A stretch of 64,000 nt of DNA from contig JACKID010000001.1 in the NCBI GenBank assembly GCA_020638675.1, positions 2,728,001-2,792,000 of the forward strand, written 5' to 3'. Every line of letters starts with the position of its first letter. The stretch's first letter is position 1. The stretch comes from Planctomycetota bacterium. Lineage in GTDB: Bacteria > Planctomycetota > UBA8742 > UBA2392. The notes below the pieces were generated by a model, which was not told the DNA's origin, ran no database searches, and saw only the letters and a list, made by a program, of their open reading frames with translations. Both the position numbers and the translations under genes were made by a program. Below are positions 35,817 through 44,392 of this stretch, piece by piece.

Positions 35817-36731
35817 CTAGCAGAACACCGGCGCCACTTCCTCGAGCTGCTCGCGGGCGGCTGTGCTCAGCGCGCCCACCACTTCAAGGAACTTCGGGTG
35901 CGTCATGCCGGTACCAAGGTACGTCCAGCGGTTGGCCTGGTGCTGGACCCGGATGAACTCGTCACGCTCCAGCTCATCAAGCTTGCGGCCAGCGGCCTTC
36001 TCGAACGCGGCGAGATCGAACTCGGTTTGCTGCTTCAGGCCCTCGTCCAGGAAGCCACCGATCTTGAGGTAGCCTTCGACGCCGGCGCTGATCTCGGCGG
36101 CGTCCATTTCCCTGGCGATGTTGAAGACCATCAGCGTGTCGAGCTTCGCGTGCTGGGCCTCTTCCATCCAGTGATAGCGCAGCAGGCTCTTGAACTGTGG
36201 GTCGAGCTGCTGGTCTCCCACAACGGAGTCGAGGAAGTGCCGCTGGGTCATCCACTCGATGTGCAGGATTACGAGAGCCACGCCGAGGGGATGGTGCGAC
36301 AACACGTGCTTTGCGACCGCTTCCGGCGGACCGATCATGTCCGGCACGCTGCCGAAGCCGTCGGCGAACTCCTCACGGAAGCGCTTGAACAGCTGGATGT
36401 GCTTGGCCTCTTCTGACGCGAATGCCAGCAGCGCCCTCGTGCGGTCGTCGTCCTGCGCGAGCGTCGGACGGGCGTGGTCCATCACGAACGGCAGTATGAA
36501 CTCTTCGACCAGCCCGAAGATATTGAGGTACGCGTTGCCACGGATCTGGCTGAGGATGCGCTTTTCGCCTTCGCTGAGGAACGCCAGCTCTTCGACGCGA
36601 GCCAGCGACTCGGGCAGAAAACGGCGGGAGAAGTCCAGCTTCTTGTCACCACCGATGATGTCCTCGATCTGCCAGTTGACCTTTCTGCCCGCTTCCAGGA
36701 TGTCCTCGTAGATGTAGTTCTGCATTTCCAT
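35817..36731 (-). CDS. Ferritin-like diiron protein (AurF/R2-like)
   Basis: The 304-residue all-helical protein has repeated metal-ligand motifs: E76-E77 in GLVEEFILPF, E107-E108-x-x-H111 (ASEEAKHIQLF), E159, and E190-E191-x-x-H194 (WMEEAQHAK). This is the four-helix diiron carboxylate pattern of ribonucleotide reductase R2 and AurF-type oxygenases. The substrate is unknown. The start at 36731 follows GGAGACGAG. Its operon partner is a methyltransferase, so the two may modify one small molecule (inference). Confidence 0.8.
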   Translation of the reverse strand: MEMQNYIYEDILEAGRKVNWQIEDIIGGDKKLDFSRRFLPESLARVEELAFLSEGEKRILSQIRGNAYLNIFGLVEEFILPFVMDHARPTLAQDDDRTRALLAFASEEAKHIQLFKRFREEFADGFGSVPDMIGPPEAVAKHVLSHHPLGVALVILHIEWMTQRHFLDSVVGDQQLDPQFKSLLRYHWMEEAQHAKLDTLMVFNIAREMDAAEISAGVEGYLKIGGFLDEGLKQQTEFDLAAFEKAAGRKLDELERDEFIRVQHQANRWTYLGTGMTHPKFLEVVGALSTAAREQLEEVAPVFC

Positions 36732-36815
36732 GTCTCGTCTCCGGTCATTGTCGGCGGTCCATCCGCCGGAACACAGGAAAAGTACCGCGCAGACGGCCTG
36801 TGGTCCTTTTCGCGG

Positions 36816-36837
36816 GCTTACCGTTCGCTTATCGTTT
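36816..36837. promoter_or_regulatory. Tandem 11-base repeat, candidate winged-helix operator
   Basis: GCTTACCGTTC at 36816-36826 is followed at once by GCTTATCGTTT at 36827-36837. Direct repeats with an 11-base period are what OmpR/PhoB-type winged helices bind. The site lies between the divergent diiron gene (start 36731) and the winged-helix gene (start 36864). Confidence 0.5.
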
Positions 36838-36863
36838 GTTTCACACATGGACCGGGCCTGGGC

Positions 36864-38531
36864 ATGACTTTCCACTTCGGAGACTTCGAGCTGGATGAGC
36901 AGCAGCTTGAGCTGCGCCTCAAAGGCAAGGCTCTTGAGTTGCAGCCCCTGGTCTTCCAGTTACTCCTCTACCTGGTGCGCCATCGCGATCGCGTCGTCCC
37001 CAAGAACGAATTGCTCGAAACCATCTGGGCGGACTCGGTCGTCACGGAATCGTCGCTTCAACGCGCCGTAAGCCTCGCGCGAACCGCGCTACGAAAAGGC
37101 GGAATGCAGGGCGCCCTCAAGAACTTCCCCCGTGCCGGCTACCGCTTCATGGCGGAACTCGATTCGTCCAATCCCGCTGCGCCCGCACTGGAACTGGCCG
37201 AGGCTCAAGAGCTGGAACGCCTGGCCGATGAGCACAAGTGGGCCGGGAAACTCGCAGACGCGGTGCCGTTGCTGGAGCGGGCGATTGCCGCCTACCGCCA
37301 AGGCGGCGACCGCGCCGCTGCCGTACGGGTGATGATCCGCCTTGCGCGCATACAGCAGGAGCGCCTCGAGACGGCCGCATCAAAGGGCTGGCTCGCCGTT
37401 GCCGGCAATGTTCTGCGCGATCTTCCGGAATCCCGCGAGCACGGGTTGCTGGAGTGGATGCTGGGCGAGCTCTGCATTGGGGACGAGGACGCGCACGGCG
37501 CTATCAAGCACTGCGACCTCGCCCACGATATAGCAAGGCGTGTCCACGACCCTGACCTGGAGGCTCTGGCACGTGCAACGCGCGGACACGGGCTGATGGG
37601 GAGCGGGCGACAGGCCGAGGCCGCGGAGTGCCACCAGGAAGCCGTCGCGCTCGTCCTCGCGGGCGGCGTCAGTGCCGAGCACGGTGGCTACGTGATGTGC
37701 TCGGTCATCACGAGCGCTGTGAACCGAGGTGACTGGATCAGTGCACGGCAGTGGACCGACCAGTTCGTTCGTTGGTGTGGTCGATTCGGCAAGTCGACCT
37801 ACCCGGGCCTGTGTCAGCTCCACCGAGCCGAAATGCTGCATTTCAACGGGAACGTCCCGCGCGCGCTGGAAGAGGCTGAGACTGCGTTGCGCGTGCTGAA
37901 GTCGGCCGCACCCTGGGCCGAGGGCGATGTCTGGCGGGTACTTGGCGATATCCACTATGCGAAGGGTGACCATGCCAAATCCGCGCAGGCCTACCAGCGT
38001 GCCTACACAATGGGCTGGGATCCGCAGCCCGGGCTCGCATGGATCCAATTTGCCGACGGAAACACGGATGCGGCAATCGGGGGGCTGAAGCGCTCGATCG
38101 CTTCGAGCAACTGGTTCGCGCGAGAACGCCGCATGCTGCTGCAGGCCGAACTGGTCGGAATCGCCGCCGCCGCGGGGCAGCCAAAGCTGGCAAAGCAGAC
38201 GCTGGCGGACCTGGAGGAAGCACCTGACCTTGGCCTTCCCATGCAACGCGCGCTCCGTGCCCGCGCACGTGCACGAATCGCCGCGTGCGAGGGCAACCAT
38301 GCCCTCGCCCTGGAGCACATCGCTGAGGCCCGACGCTACTGGTTGACCCTCGGCGCAACCCTGGACGCAGGCCTGGAGCACATGGAGGCGGCGCGTGTGT
38401 TGCGCGAATCCGGAGACCCTGTCGGTGCGGAACTCGAACTGACCGCAGCAGGGGAGGTGTTCCAAAAGGCCGGCGCCACCGGTCTGCAAGCCCGCTGCGA
38501 ACAGTTGCGCAAACACCGGAGGAAGACCTAG
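36864..38531 (+). CDS. OmpR-type winged-helix regulator with TPR-like helical domain
   Basis: In this 555-residue protein, residues 1-95 form a PhoB/CadC-type winged helix (FHFGDFELDEQQLELRLKGKALELQPLVFQLL, VVPKNELLETIWADSVVTESSLQRAVSLARTAL, GYRF). There is no receiver domain and no membrane segment. The rest is a helical TPR-like array (about 110-550), for example DVWRVLGDIHYAKGDHAKSAQAYQRAYTM. Such proteins probably sense a ligand or partner through the TPR part. It is divergent from the diiron/methyltransferase operon and probably controls it. Its end overlaps the pilB-like stop by 4 bases (CTAG). Confidence 0.85.
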   Translation: MTFHFGDFELDEQQLELRLKGKALELQPLVFQLLLYLVRHRDRVVPKNELLETIWADSVVTESSLQRAVSLARTALRKGGMQGALKNFPRAGYRFMAELDSSNPAAPALELAEAQELERLADEHKWAGKLADAVPLLERAIAAYRQGGDRAAAVRVMIRLARIQQERLETAASKGWLAVAGNVLRDLPESREHGLLEWMLGELCIGDEDAHGAIKHCDLAHDIARRVHDPDLEALARATRGHGLMGSGRQAEAAECHQEAVALVLAGGVSAEHGGYVMCSVITSAVNRGDWISARQWTDQFVRWCGRFGKSTYPGLCQLHRAEMLHFNGNVPRALEEAETALRVLKSAAPWAEGDVWRVLGDIHYAKGDHAKSAQAYQRAYTMGWDPQPGLAWIQFADGNTDAAIGGLKRSIASSNWFARERRMLLQAELVGIAAAAGQPKLAKQTLADLEEAPDLGLPMQRALRARARARIAACEGNHALALEHIAEARRYWLTLGATLDAGLEHMEAARVLRESGDPVGAELELTAAGEVFQKAGATGLQARCEQLRKHRRKT

Positions 38532-40423
38532 CCGGGCGGGTTGGCGTCGAAGTCGAGCGTTTGGCCTTCGGGCTTGTCTTCGTTGTCGAAGATCAACTCC
38601 TGGGTGTCGCCCTTCTTTCTGTCGCGTGTCAGCGCGGCCGCGTCTTCGGCTCTTTGGAAACCCAGGCTGAGAACTTCCTCGACGGTCGTGACGCCGGCCT
38701 TGAGCTTGCGCCAGGCGTTGTCGATCAGGAACTTCATGCCCGCGGCCTTTGCCGCTTCTTCGATCGCGTGCTCGTCGCCGCCGTGGCCGATCAGGTCGCG
38801 GATGGCCTCGTTCGGCTCGAACAGCTCATTTACCGCGACGCGCCCCTTGTAGCCGGTGTAGCCGCACTCGGGACAACCGACCTTCTGCACGACGTCAAAG
38901 TCGATCTCTTGTCCGAGGCAGCGCTCAAGCGCCTCACGCGCCAGTGGCTGCAGCGTGGTCTGCTTGCCGCACGCCTTGCAGACCTTGCGCACCAGGCGCT
39001 GGCTGAGTGCCGCGTTCAGCGTCGCCGCAATCAGGTACGGCTGCAGCCCCATGTTCACCATGCGGGTCACGGAGCTCACGGCCGTGTTGGTGTGCAGGGT
39101 GCTGAACACGATGTGGCCCGTAAGGCTGGCGCGCACGGCGACTTCCAGTGTTTCGAGGTCGCGGATCTCGCCGACCATCACTACGTCCGGGTCCTGGCGC
39201 AGGATCGTGCGCAGGCAGTTGGCGAACGTCAGCCCGATCTGCGGGCGCACGTGAGTCTGGTTCACGCCTTCGATGCGGTATTCGACCGGGTCTTCAACCG
39301 TCACGATGTTGACGTTGGCGAGGTTCAGCTCGCGCACGAAGCTGTACAGGGTGGTGCTCTTGCCGCAGCCGGTCGGGCCGCACAGCAGCACGATCCCGTG
39401 CGGCGACTGGATAATACGGCGCATGGCCGTGACGGTCTCTTCCTCGAAGCCGAGGTCGTCGAGGTTCAGGGTGGTCGCGCTTTGATCCAGCAAACGCAGC
39501 ACGACTTTCTCGCCGTGCACGGTCGGCATGGTGCTGACGCGCACGTCGATGTTGCGCCCGAGGAAGCGGATCTTGAGCCGCCCGTCCTGCGGCAGTCGGC
39601 GCTCGGCGATGTCCAGCGCGCTGATGATCTTGATGCGGCTGATGATCGCGGCCTGCAGCTCTTTCGGGGGCGGCGCGACGACGCGCAACTCACCGTCAAT
39701 GCGAAAGCGGCAGCGCAGGTGGTGTTCCTGCGGCTCGATGTGGATGTCGCTGGCCTTCATGCGCGCGGCCTCGAACAGCATACTGTTCACGAAGCGCACG
39801 ACGGGCGCGAGACCGGCCTCGGACTTCAGGCGCGCGAAGTCGTCGCCTTCGAGTTTGTCGGAGGGCGTCTCGACCTTGAAGTCTTTCAGCTCACCGACCG
39901 CTTCCTCAAGGCTGAGCGGGCTTTCGAGGTAGGCTGTCTGCAAGGCATCGGCGATCTGCGCGCGCGTGGCGACTGCCGGCACCGGCTCCATGTTCGTTGC
40001 CGCGCGGATGCTGTCGAGCGCCATGAAGTCGCTCGGGTCGGACATGGCGACGACGACGCGGTCCGGCGTTTTGCGGTCGGGCTTGCTCTTGTCGAAGCGT
40101 ACGCCGATCAGCTTGTGGCGGCGGGCGATGGCTTCGGGAATGAAGTGGGCGGCATCCGGGTCGACGGCCCCGAGGCGGTTGAGGTCGATCAGTTCAAGCC
40201 CGAGCGAGCTCGCCAGCGTGGCCGACAGGTCGCCGTCGCTGATCAGCCCCAGCTCGACCAGCACGCTGCCGATCAGCCCGCCCATCGTCTTCTGCATCTC
40301 GAGTGCGTGCTCAAGCTGGTCACGCCGAAGCTTGCCCGCCTCGATCAGCATGTCGCCGATCCTGCGGTGTGCTGCCACGCGCTCGCCGTGCCGCGGATGC
40401 TGCGCCGTTTGCCCGTCCGGCAT
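38528..40423 (-). CDS. Type IV pilus / type II secretion assembly ATPase (PilB/GspE family)
   Basis: The 631-residue protein has an N-terminal MshEN/GspE-N domain (IGDMLIEAGKLRRDQLEHAL). Its secretion ATPase core has SDIHIEPQEHHLRCRFRIDGEL, Walker A GPTGCGKSTTLYSF, the Asp box VTVEDPVEYRI, Walker B DPDVVMVGEIRDLET and the His box GHIVFSTLHTNTA. A tetracysteine zinc site (CKACG ... CPECG) follows. It powers pilus extension or pseudopilus assembly. PilC, pilin and secretin genes are not in this window. Confidence 0.93.
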   Translation of the reverse strand: MPDGQTAQHPRHGERVAAHRRIGDMLIEAGKLRRDQLEHALEMQKTMGGLIGSVLVELGLISDGDLSATLASSLGLELIDLNRLGAVDPDAAHFIPEAIARRHKLIGVRFDKSKPDRKTPDRVVVAMSDPSDFMALDSIRAATNMEPVPAVATRAQIADALQTAYLESPLSLEEAVGELKDFKVETPSDKLEGDDFARLKSEAGLAPVVRFVNSMLFEAARMKASDIHIEPQEHHLRCRFRIDGELRVVAPPPKELQAAIISRIKIISALDIAERRLPQDGRLKIRFLGRNIDVRVSTMPTVHGEKVVLRLLDQSATTLNLDDLGFEEETVTAMRRIIQSPHGIVLLCGPTGCGKSTTLYSFVRELNLANVNIVTVEDPVEYRIEGVNQTHVRPQIGLTFANCLRTILRQDPDVVMVGEIRDLETLEVAVRASLTGHIVFSTLHTNTAVSSVTRMVNMGLQPYLIAATLNAALSQRLVRKVCKACGKQTTLQPLAREALERCLGQEIDFDVVQKVGCPECGYTGYKGRVAVNELFEPNEAIRDLIGHGGDEHAIEEAAKAAGMKFLIDNAWRKLKAGVTTVEEVLSLGFQRAEDAAALTRDRKKGDTQELIFDNEDKPEGQTLDFDANPPG

Positions 40424-40505
40424 CTTGCCCTTTGCTCTGTTGGCCCGTGCCTAGTCTAACTCGATGGCTTCGAGCAATAAACGCACGGGCCCCGGCCAGC
40501 CATCC

Positions 40506-41528
40506 CTAGCCGCCGAATTCGCGCCGGGCGCGGTCGGCCTCTTCCTTGGCGAGCGTGCCCGCCTCTTCCAACGCCTGGATCTGGTCGGTTGCACGGGCGA
40601 GGTAGTAGCCGGCGTCGGGCGTGCCTCCCGTGGCGAGCTTGCGGGCGCTCTCGTTCATGACGTCGTAGACCGCCTTGCGCGTGCGCCCGTCGGCGCACTT
40701 CACCAGCCGCTGCAGCGTGATCCCGCGCAGGCACTCGGCGAGCTGGCGTTTCACCTGCGCCTGCATCGACTCGGGCGCGGCCTCGACGATCCGCGTGACC
40801 GCGTCGGACGGGTCGCCCGCGTGCACCTGCACCAGCACGAGGTGGCCGGTCTCGGCGGCGTGCAGCACCGCGGCGAGAGTTTCAAAGTCCTGGATGTCGC
40901 CGATCATCAGCACGTCCGGGTCCTGCTGCATGGAGACTTCGACCAGCGCGGCCGCGCTGGGGCCGTCGAGCCCGACTTCGCGCTGCTGCACGATCGCCTG
41001 CTTCGGCTTGAAGACGTAGTGCCGCGGCTTCTCGATGGTGCAGAGGTGCACGGCGCGATTGGCATTGATCCAGTCGGCCATCGAGTAGAGCGTCGTGGTC
41101 TTGCCGCTGCCGTGCGGCCCGGCGACCAGGATCACGCCGTTTGGCGCCTTCAGCAACTCGACCGTGCGCGCCGGCAGGTCAACCTTCTCAAAGGAAGGAA
41201 TCTCGCCGCCGTGCATGCGCACGCAGACGGTCTTGTGGCCGCCGGCGCTGGCCACGGTGATGTCCGCGATCACGTCGCCGTGCGTTCGCGAGAGATGCGT
41301 GGCGCCGGTGCCGGCCAGCTCGTAGCCGACGTGGTTGCCGAACAGGCAGACGCCGATCCAGTGTGTCTGCTCGCTGGTCAGGATCATGTCGTCGATCGGC
41401 TTGAGCGCGCCGTCCACGCGCAGGCTGGGCTTGTAGCCCGGCACCAAATGCAGGTCCGTCGCCCGCATCTCGATGCCCTGCTTGATCCAGCCGTCGAACT
41501 TTTCCCATGCGGTCGTGTGGTCGGTCAT
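40506..41528 (-). CDS. PilT-like secretion ATPase with altered motifs
   Basis: This 340-residue retraction-ATPase relative has ATDLHLVPGYKPSLRVDG, Walker A GPHGSGKT at 137-144, and Walker B region DPDVLMIGDIQDFET, where PilT has GEIRD. The His-box region is GHLVLVQVHAGDPSDAVTRIVE, where PilT has HTN. The altered Walker B and missing His-box Thr-Asn suggest a regulatory or weakly active paralogue. ATG 41528 follows GAGAGGA; an ATG at 41543 overlaps the sigma-factor gene. It lies next to the PilB-like gene. Confidence 0.85.
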   Translation of the reverse strand: MTDHTTAWEKFDGWIKQGIEMRATDLHLVPGYKPSLRVDGALKPIDDMILTSEQTHWIGVCLFGNHVGYELAGTGATHLSRTHGDVIADITVASAGGHKTVCVRMHGGEIPSFEKVDLPARTVELLKAPNGVILVAGPHGSGKTTTLYSMADWINANRAVHLCTIEKPRHYVFKPKQAIVQQREVGLDGPSAAALVEVSMQQDPDVLMIGDIQDFETLAAVLHAAETGHLVLVQVHAGDPSDAVTRIVEAAPESMQAQVKRQLAECLRGITLQRLVKCADGRTRKAVYDVMNESARKLATGGTPDAGYYLARATDQIQALEEAGTLAKEEADRARREFGG

Positions 41529-41530
41529 GG

Positions 41531-42079
41531 CTATCCTCTCCATTGGTCATCTGACGCGGGCCCGAAGCCCGAAAGCCTGCTGCGCAGTTTTTCCCGCGCG
41601 TCGTGCAGGCGGCGTTTTACCGTGCCGGGCGGCAACCCGAGCGCGCCCGCAATCTCCTCAATCTTCTCGCCGCGCAGGTAGTGCCGCTCGATCACCTGCT
41701 GCTGAGCAACGCTCAACTCGCGCACCGCCGCGTGGACTGCTTCCCGCAACTCGCCGGCCACGATCGCGTCCGCCTGCTCTGCCGCGACTTCCGGCTCGGA
41801 CGTCGTGTCCGGGCGTTTGCGGCGCTGCTGCCGAAACGCGGCCGTGCGGGTCAGCGTCCGGAGCCAGCCGGGGAAGGCGTCAACGTCGCGCAGATCCTGC
41901 AACTGGGCGAATGCGATCATCAGTGCCTCCTGCGCTGCGTCTTCGGCCGTGTGGCGGCTGCCGGTCACTTCGCGCGCCCAGGCCAGCACCTGCGCCCCGA
42001 AGGCCGTCGCGACATAGCTGAACGCTTGCACGTCTCCCTGCTTGGCCAGCTGAAGCTGATCTGTCAGTTCGACGTCCAT
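41531..42079 (-). CDS. ECF-type RNA polymerase sigma factor
   Basis: The 182-residue protein has region 2 (AFSYVATAFGAQVLAWAREVTGSRHTAEDAAQEALMIAFAQLQDL, WLRTLTRTAAFRQQRR) and region 4 (ELSVAQQQVIERHYLRGEKIEEIAGALGLPPGTVKRRLHDAREKLRSRL). It is separated by 2 bases from the PilT-like gene downstream, so the two are co-transcribed. No anti-sigma factor is visible nearby. Confidence 0.92.
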   Translation of the reverse strand: MDVELTDQLQLAKQGDVQAFSYVATAFGAQVLAWAREVTGSRHTAEDAAQEALMIAFAQLQDLRDVDAFPGWLRTLTRTAAFRQQRRKRPDTTSEPEVAAEQADAIVAGELREAVHAAVRELSVAQQQVIERHYLRGEKIEEIAGALGLPPGTVKRRLHDAREKLRSRLSGFGPASDDQWRG

Positions 42080-42147
42080 GCCACCTCAAGGAGACCGTAC
42101 CGTGGAAGAAGGTTCGGTGGATTCTGCAGAATTCGGAGATGGGAAGT

Positions 42148-42247
42148 TAGTGGTTGGAGGTGGGGACCTGGCTGGACGCCTGCAGCTTCTCACGCCTCCC
42201 ACCACTAACCTCCTGCCCCTAACCTCTGGCCTCTAACCTCTGACCTC
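42148..42247. repeat. Pyrimidine-rich tandem repeat with complementary arm
   Basis: Variants of CTAACCTCTGGC occur in tandem at about 42206-42247. The stretch CTCCCACCACTAACCTCC (about 42197-42214) is complementary to TTAGTGGTTGGAGGTGGG (about 42147-42164), so a hairpin can form. It sits between the divergent sigma factor and glycosyltransferase genes. Confidence 0.65.
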
Positions 42248-42261
42248 GCTCCAATAGCCGC

Positions 42262-43398
42262 ATGCATGTTGTGTTTGCCCACCACGAACCGATTGACCCG
42301 GGGCGCGCGCGCTGGAGCGCAATTGTGCGCAGCCTCGCCGCCGTTGCCGAGCTGGCCGAGGTCACATGGTTCACGCCGGACAGCGTTGAGCGGGTACAGG
42401 CCTACGCAAGCGAGCAACTTGCCCTGAAGCTGCCGGGCGGGCTGCGACTTCAGACATTGCCGAGCCTGCACAAGCGCATGGGGCTGACGCTGAACGGCGT
42501 GTTCTTCCGAGCGTTTCTGAAGGCGCTGGAGAGAGCAAGGGCGGACGTACTCTGGTTGCGCAGCGACAAGCTCGCGGCGCATGCGGCGCACAAGTCGGTC
42601 AGCGTACCGCTGGTGTACGAGGCGCATCTGCTGGGTGAGTTGTGGGCGCGCGACCGGGGAGACACCGGGCGCAAGGCGGATCGTTTGCGGCAGCTCGAAG
42701 CCGACATCTACGCCCACGCCGCGGGTGTGGCGGCCATCACGCAGGGGTTGCTGGACGAAATCCGCGACCGGTTCGGCTTCAAAGGCCACGGCGCCGTCGT
42801 TCCCAGCGCCGTGGACACCGCCGTGTTCCGCCCGGTCTATGAGCCGGATGGACGCACCGTTGTATGGGTCGGAACGCTGCAGTTCTGGAAGGGGCTGACG
42901 ACGCTGCTGCAGGCCATCGCCCTGGCACCCGAGCTGCGCCTGCGAGTCATCGGCGGCGGCAAGCCGGAAGCCGAGAGCGCGCTGCGGGCGGAGATCGCAC
43001 GCCTCGGCGTCGGCGAGCGCGTCGAGCTGACCGGGCATGTGGCGCAGAAGGACATCCCTTTACGCGTCAAGGGGGCGTGCTGCGCCGTGCACCCGCTGCC
43101 GCCCGAGCACAGCATCAGCGCGCGCTTCACTTCGCCGCTCAAGATATTCGAGTACATGGCAATGGGGCTGCCGATCGTCGCGGCTGACGTGCCGAGTGTG
43201 CGCGAGGTTCTGGCCGACGGCGTCAACGCGCGCCTGTACGAAGGCGGCAATGCCAACGCCCTGGCGGCTGCGCTCAAGGATGTGGTTGGAAATCCCGCGC
43301 TTGGCCGGCAGCTTTCGGCCGCGTCGTCGAACGCCGCGCCGGAGTTCACCTACCGTCGACGCGCGGAGAAGCTGCTGGAACTGTTCAGCACCCTTTGA
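42262..43398 (+). CDS. Glycosyltransferase, GT4 family
   Basis: The 378-residue GT-B protein ends in a GT4 C-terminal domain: VVPSAVDTAVFRP, TVVWVGTLQFWKGLTTLLQAIA, LRLRVIGGGKPE, VELTGHVAQKDIPL, and the sugar-nucleotide motif FTSPLKIFEYMAMGLPIVAADVPSVREVL with the conserved E-x-x-E-like FEYMAMGLP. It transfers a sugar to an unknown acceptor, probably for surface polysaccharide or glycolipid. There is no clear ribosome site before ATG 42262. It stands alone. Confidence 0.9.
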   Translation: MHVVFAHHEPIDPGRARWSAIVRSLAAVAELAEVTWFTPDSVERVQAYASEQLALKLPGGLRLQTLPSLHKRMGLTLNGVFFRAFLKALERARADVLWLRSDKLAAHAAHKSVSVPLVYEAHLLGELWARDRGDTGRKADRLRQLEADIYAHAAGVAAITQGLLDEIRDRFGFKGHGAVVPSAVDTAVFRPVYEPDGRTVVWVGTLQFWKGLTTLLQAIALAPELRLRVIGGGKPEAESALRAEIARLGVGERVELTGHVAQKDIPLRVKGACCAVHPLPPEHSISARFTSPLKIFEYMAMGLPIVAADVPSVREVLADGVNARLYEGGNANALAAALKDVVGNPALGRQLSAASSNAAPEFTYRRRAEKLLELFSTL

Positions 43399-43403
43399 AG
43401 GGT

Positions 43404-43427
43404 GGCACAGGCAATCCTGCCTGTGCC
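43404..43427. repeat. GGCACAGGCA hairpin after the glycosyltransferase
   Basis: Perfect 10-base arms, GGCACAGGCA (43404-43413) and TGCCTGTGCC (43418-43427), enclose a 4-base loop. It begins 6 bases after the stop and lies between convergent genes. It belongs to the same family as the hairpin at 44362-44381. Confidence 0.8.
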
Positions 43428-43435
43428 AAGCGCTG

Positions 43436-44329
43436 CTACCAGCCCCACTTTACGGACGTCGTCGGGTCGGTGCGGGATTCCTCATCGAGCGGGTCCGGCT
43501 TGATGGGCAGGTAGATCTCGCCGTTCTTGTCCCAGCGATGGTTGTAGAAGCTCTGCGCCTTGACGCGCATCAGGCTGTCCAGCAGGTCCGTGCCGATCAA
43601 CGACGCCGGGATCGAGCGCAGCCGCCGGTCGTGCGTGTATATGCCGTCGTCGGCCAGGTCGTATGCGCGCGCGTATTCACCGGCCGCGAACGCGGTCTGC
43701 GCCTGACGCAGACGCATCAGGGCACGCTCCGTGCCGTTGCCGCCGCGCAGCAGCATGGCGCACCACGCAACCTGCAGCTCGTTGTCGCGCTTTGCCGGGT
43801 CCTGCTCGCTCTCTGACATGATCAGCGCCACGCGACCGGCCGCCGAGAACGCCGTCACCAGAATCAGCGGCGCAATGAACAGCAGCCAGGCCAGCTTCAG
43901 GGTGTGCTTGCCCGTGTTGGTGAACAGCAGGTAGATCACGGGGATGATGCCCAGCAGGCCCGTCACCCAGAACACCTGGCTGCCCAGGAAGATGCCGGTG
44001 ACGCTCAGCAGCGCGGTGTTGAGCAGCGCGATGCCGAATCCTATCACCTTGCTTTCCGGCGTCGGGCGCGCGATCTGGGATGCTGCCAGCCATGCAATCA
44101 GCCCGCCCTCAAGCCCCAGCAGCAGCAGCCACAACTCGCCGTTCAACACGCCGACCAGCAGCGCCACCTGGATCGCGGGCAGCACGAGTACCATGCGTGA
44201 GGCTGCTTTCAGCGCGTCGCGGTGCTGGTGCAGTGTCACGCGGGCGAGCGCAAGCCGCACAATGTACGAGCCGCGACGCTTCTTTTCGTCGGGAAGTTCG
44301 AGGGCGTTGAGGTCGAGCTTCTTGGCCAT
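43436..44329 (-). CDS. Membrane protein with C-terminal soluble domain
   Basis: The 297-residue protein has a charged N-terminus (about 1-40), then about five hydrophobic helices (about 45-165). A soluble C-terminal domain of about 130 residues is rich in Arg and Asp (AQTAFAAGEYARAYDLADDGIYTHDRRLRSIPASLIGTDLLDSL). No family is recognised. Both ends are flanked by hairpins of the CACAG type. Confidence 0.7.
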   Translation of the reverse strand: MAKKLDLNALELPDEKKRRGSYIVRLALARVTLHQHRDALKAASRMVLVLPAIQVALLVGVLNGELWLLLLGLEGGLIAWLAASQIARPTPESKVIGFGIALLNTALLSVTGIFLGSQVFWVTGLLGIIPVIYLLFTNTGKHTLKLAWLLFIAPLILVTAFSAAGRVALIMSESEQDPAKRDNELQVAWCAMLLRGGNGTERALMRLRQAQTAFAAGEYARAYDLADDGIYTHDRRLRSIPASLIGTDLLDSLMRVKAQSFYNHRWDKNGEIYLPIKPDPLDEESRTDPTTSVKWGW

Positions 44330-44361
44330 GAGATCAATCGTCGCGGCGCAAGCGCCGCAAC

Positions 44362-44381
44362 CACAGACAGGAATGTCTGTG
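44362..44381. repeat. CACAGACA hairpin
   Basis: Arms CACAGACA (44362-44369) and TGTCTGTG (44374-44381) enclose a GGAA loop. A second small hairpin (GCGGCGC / GCGCCGC) precedes it at about 44343-44358. It lies between two minus-strand genes. Confidence 0.75.
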
Positions 44382-44392
44382 CCACACGCTTG

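Noticed and set aside
38561..40459. 632-codon plus-strand frame opposite the PilB-like gene
   Set aside because: It is a shadow of a well-supported ATPase gene, with no ribosome site or recognisable domain.
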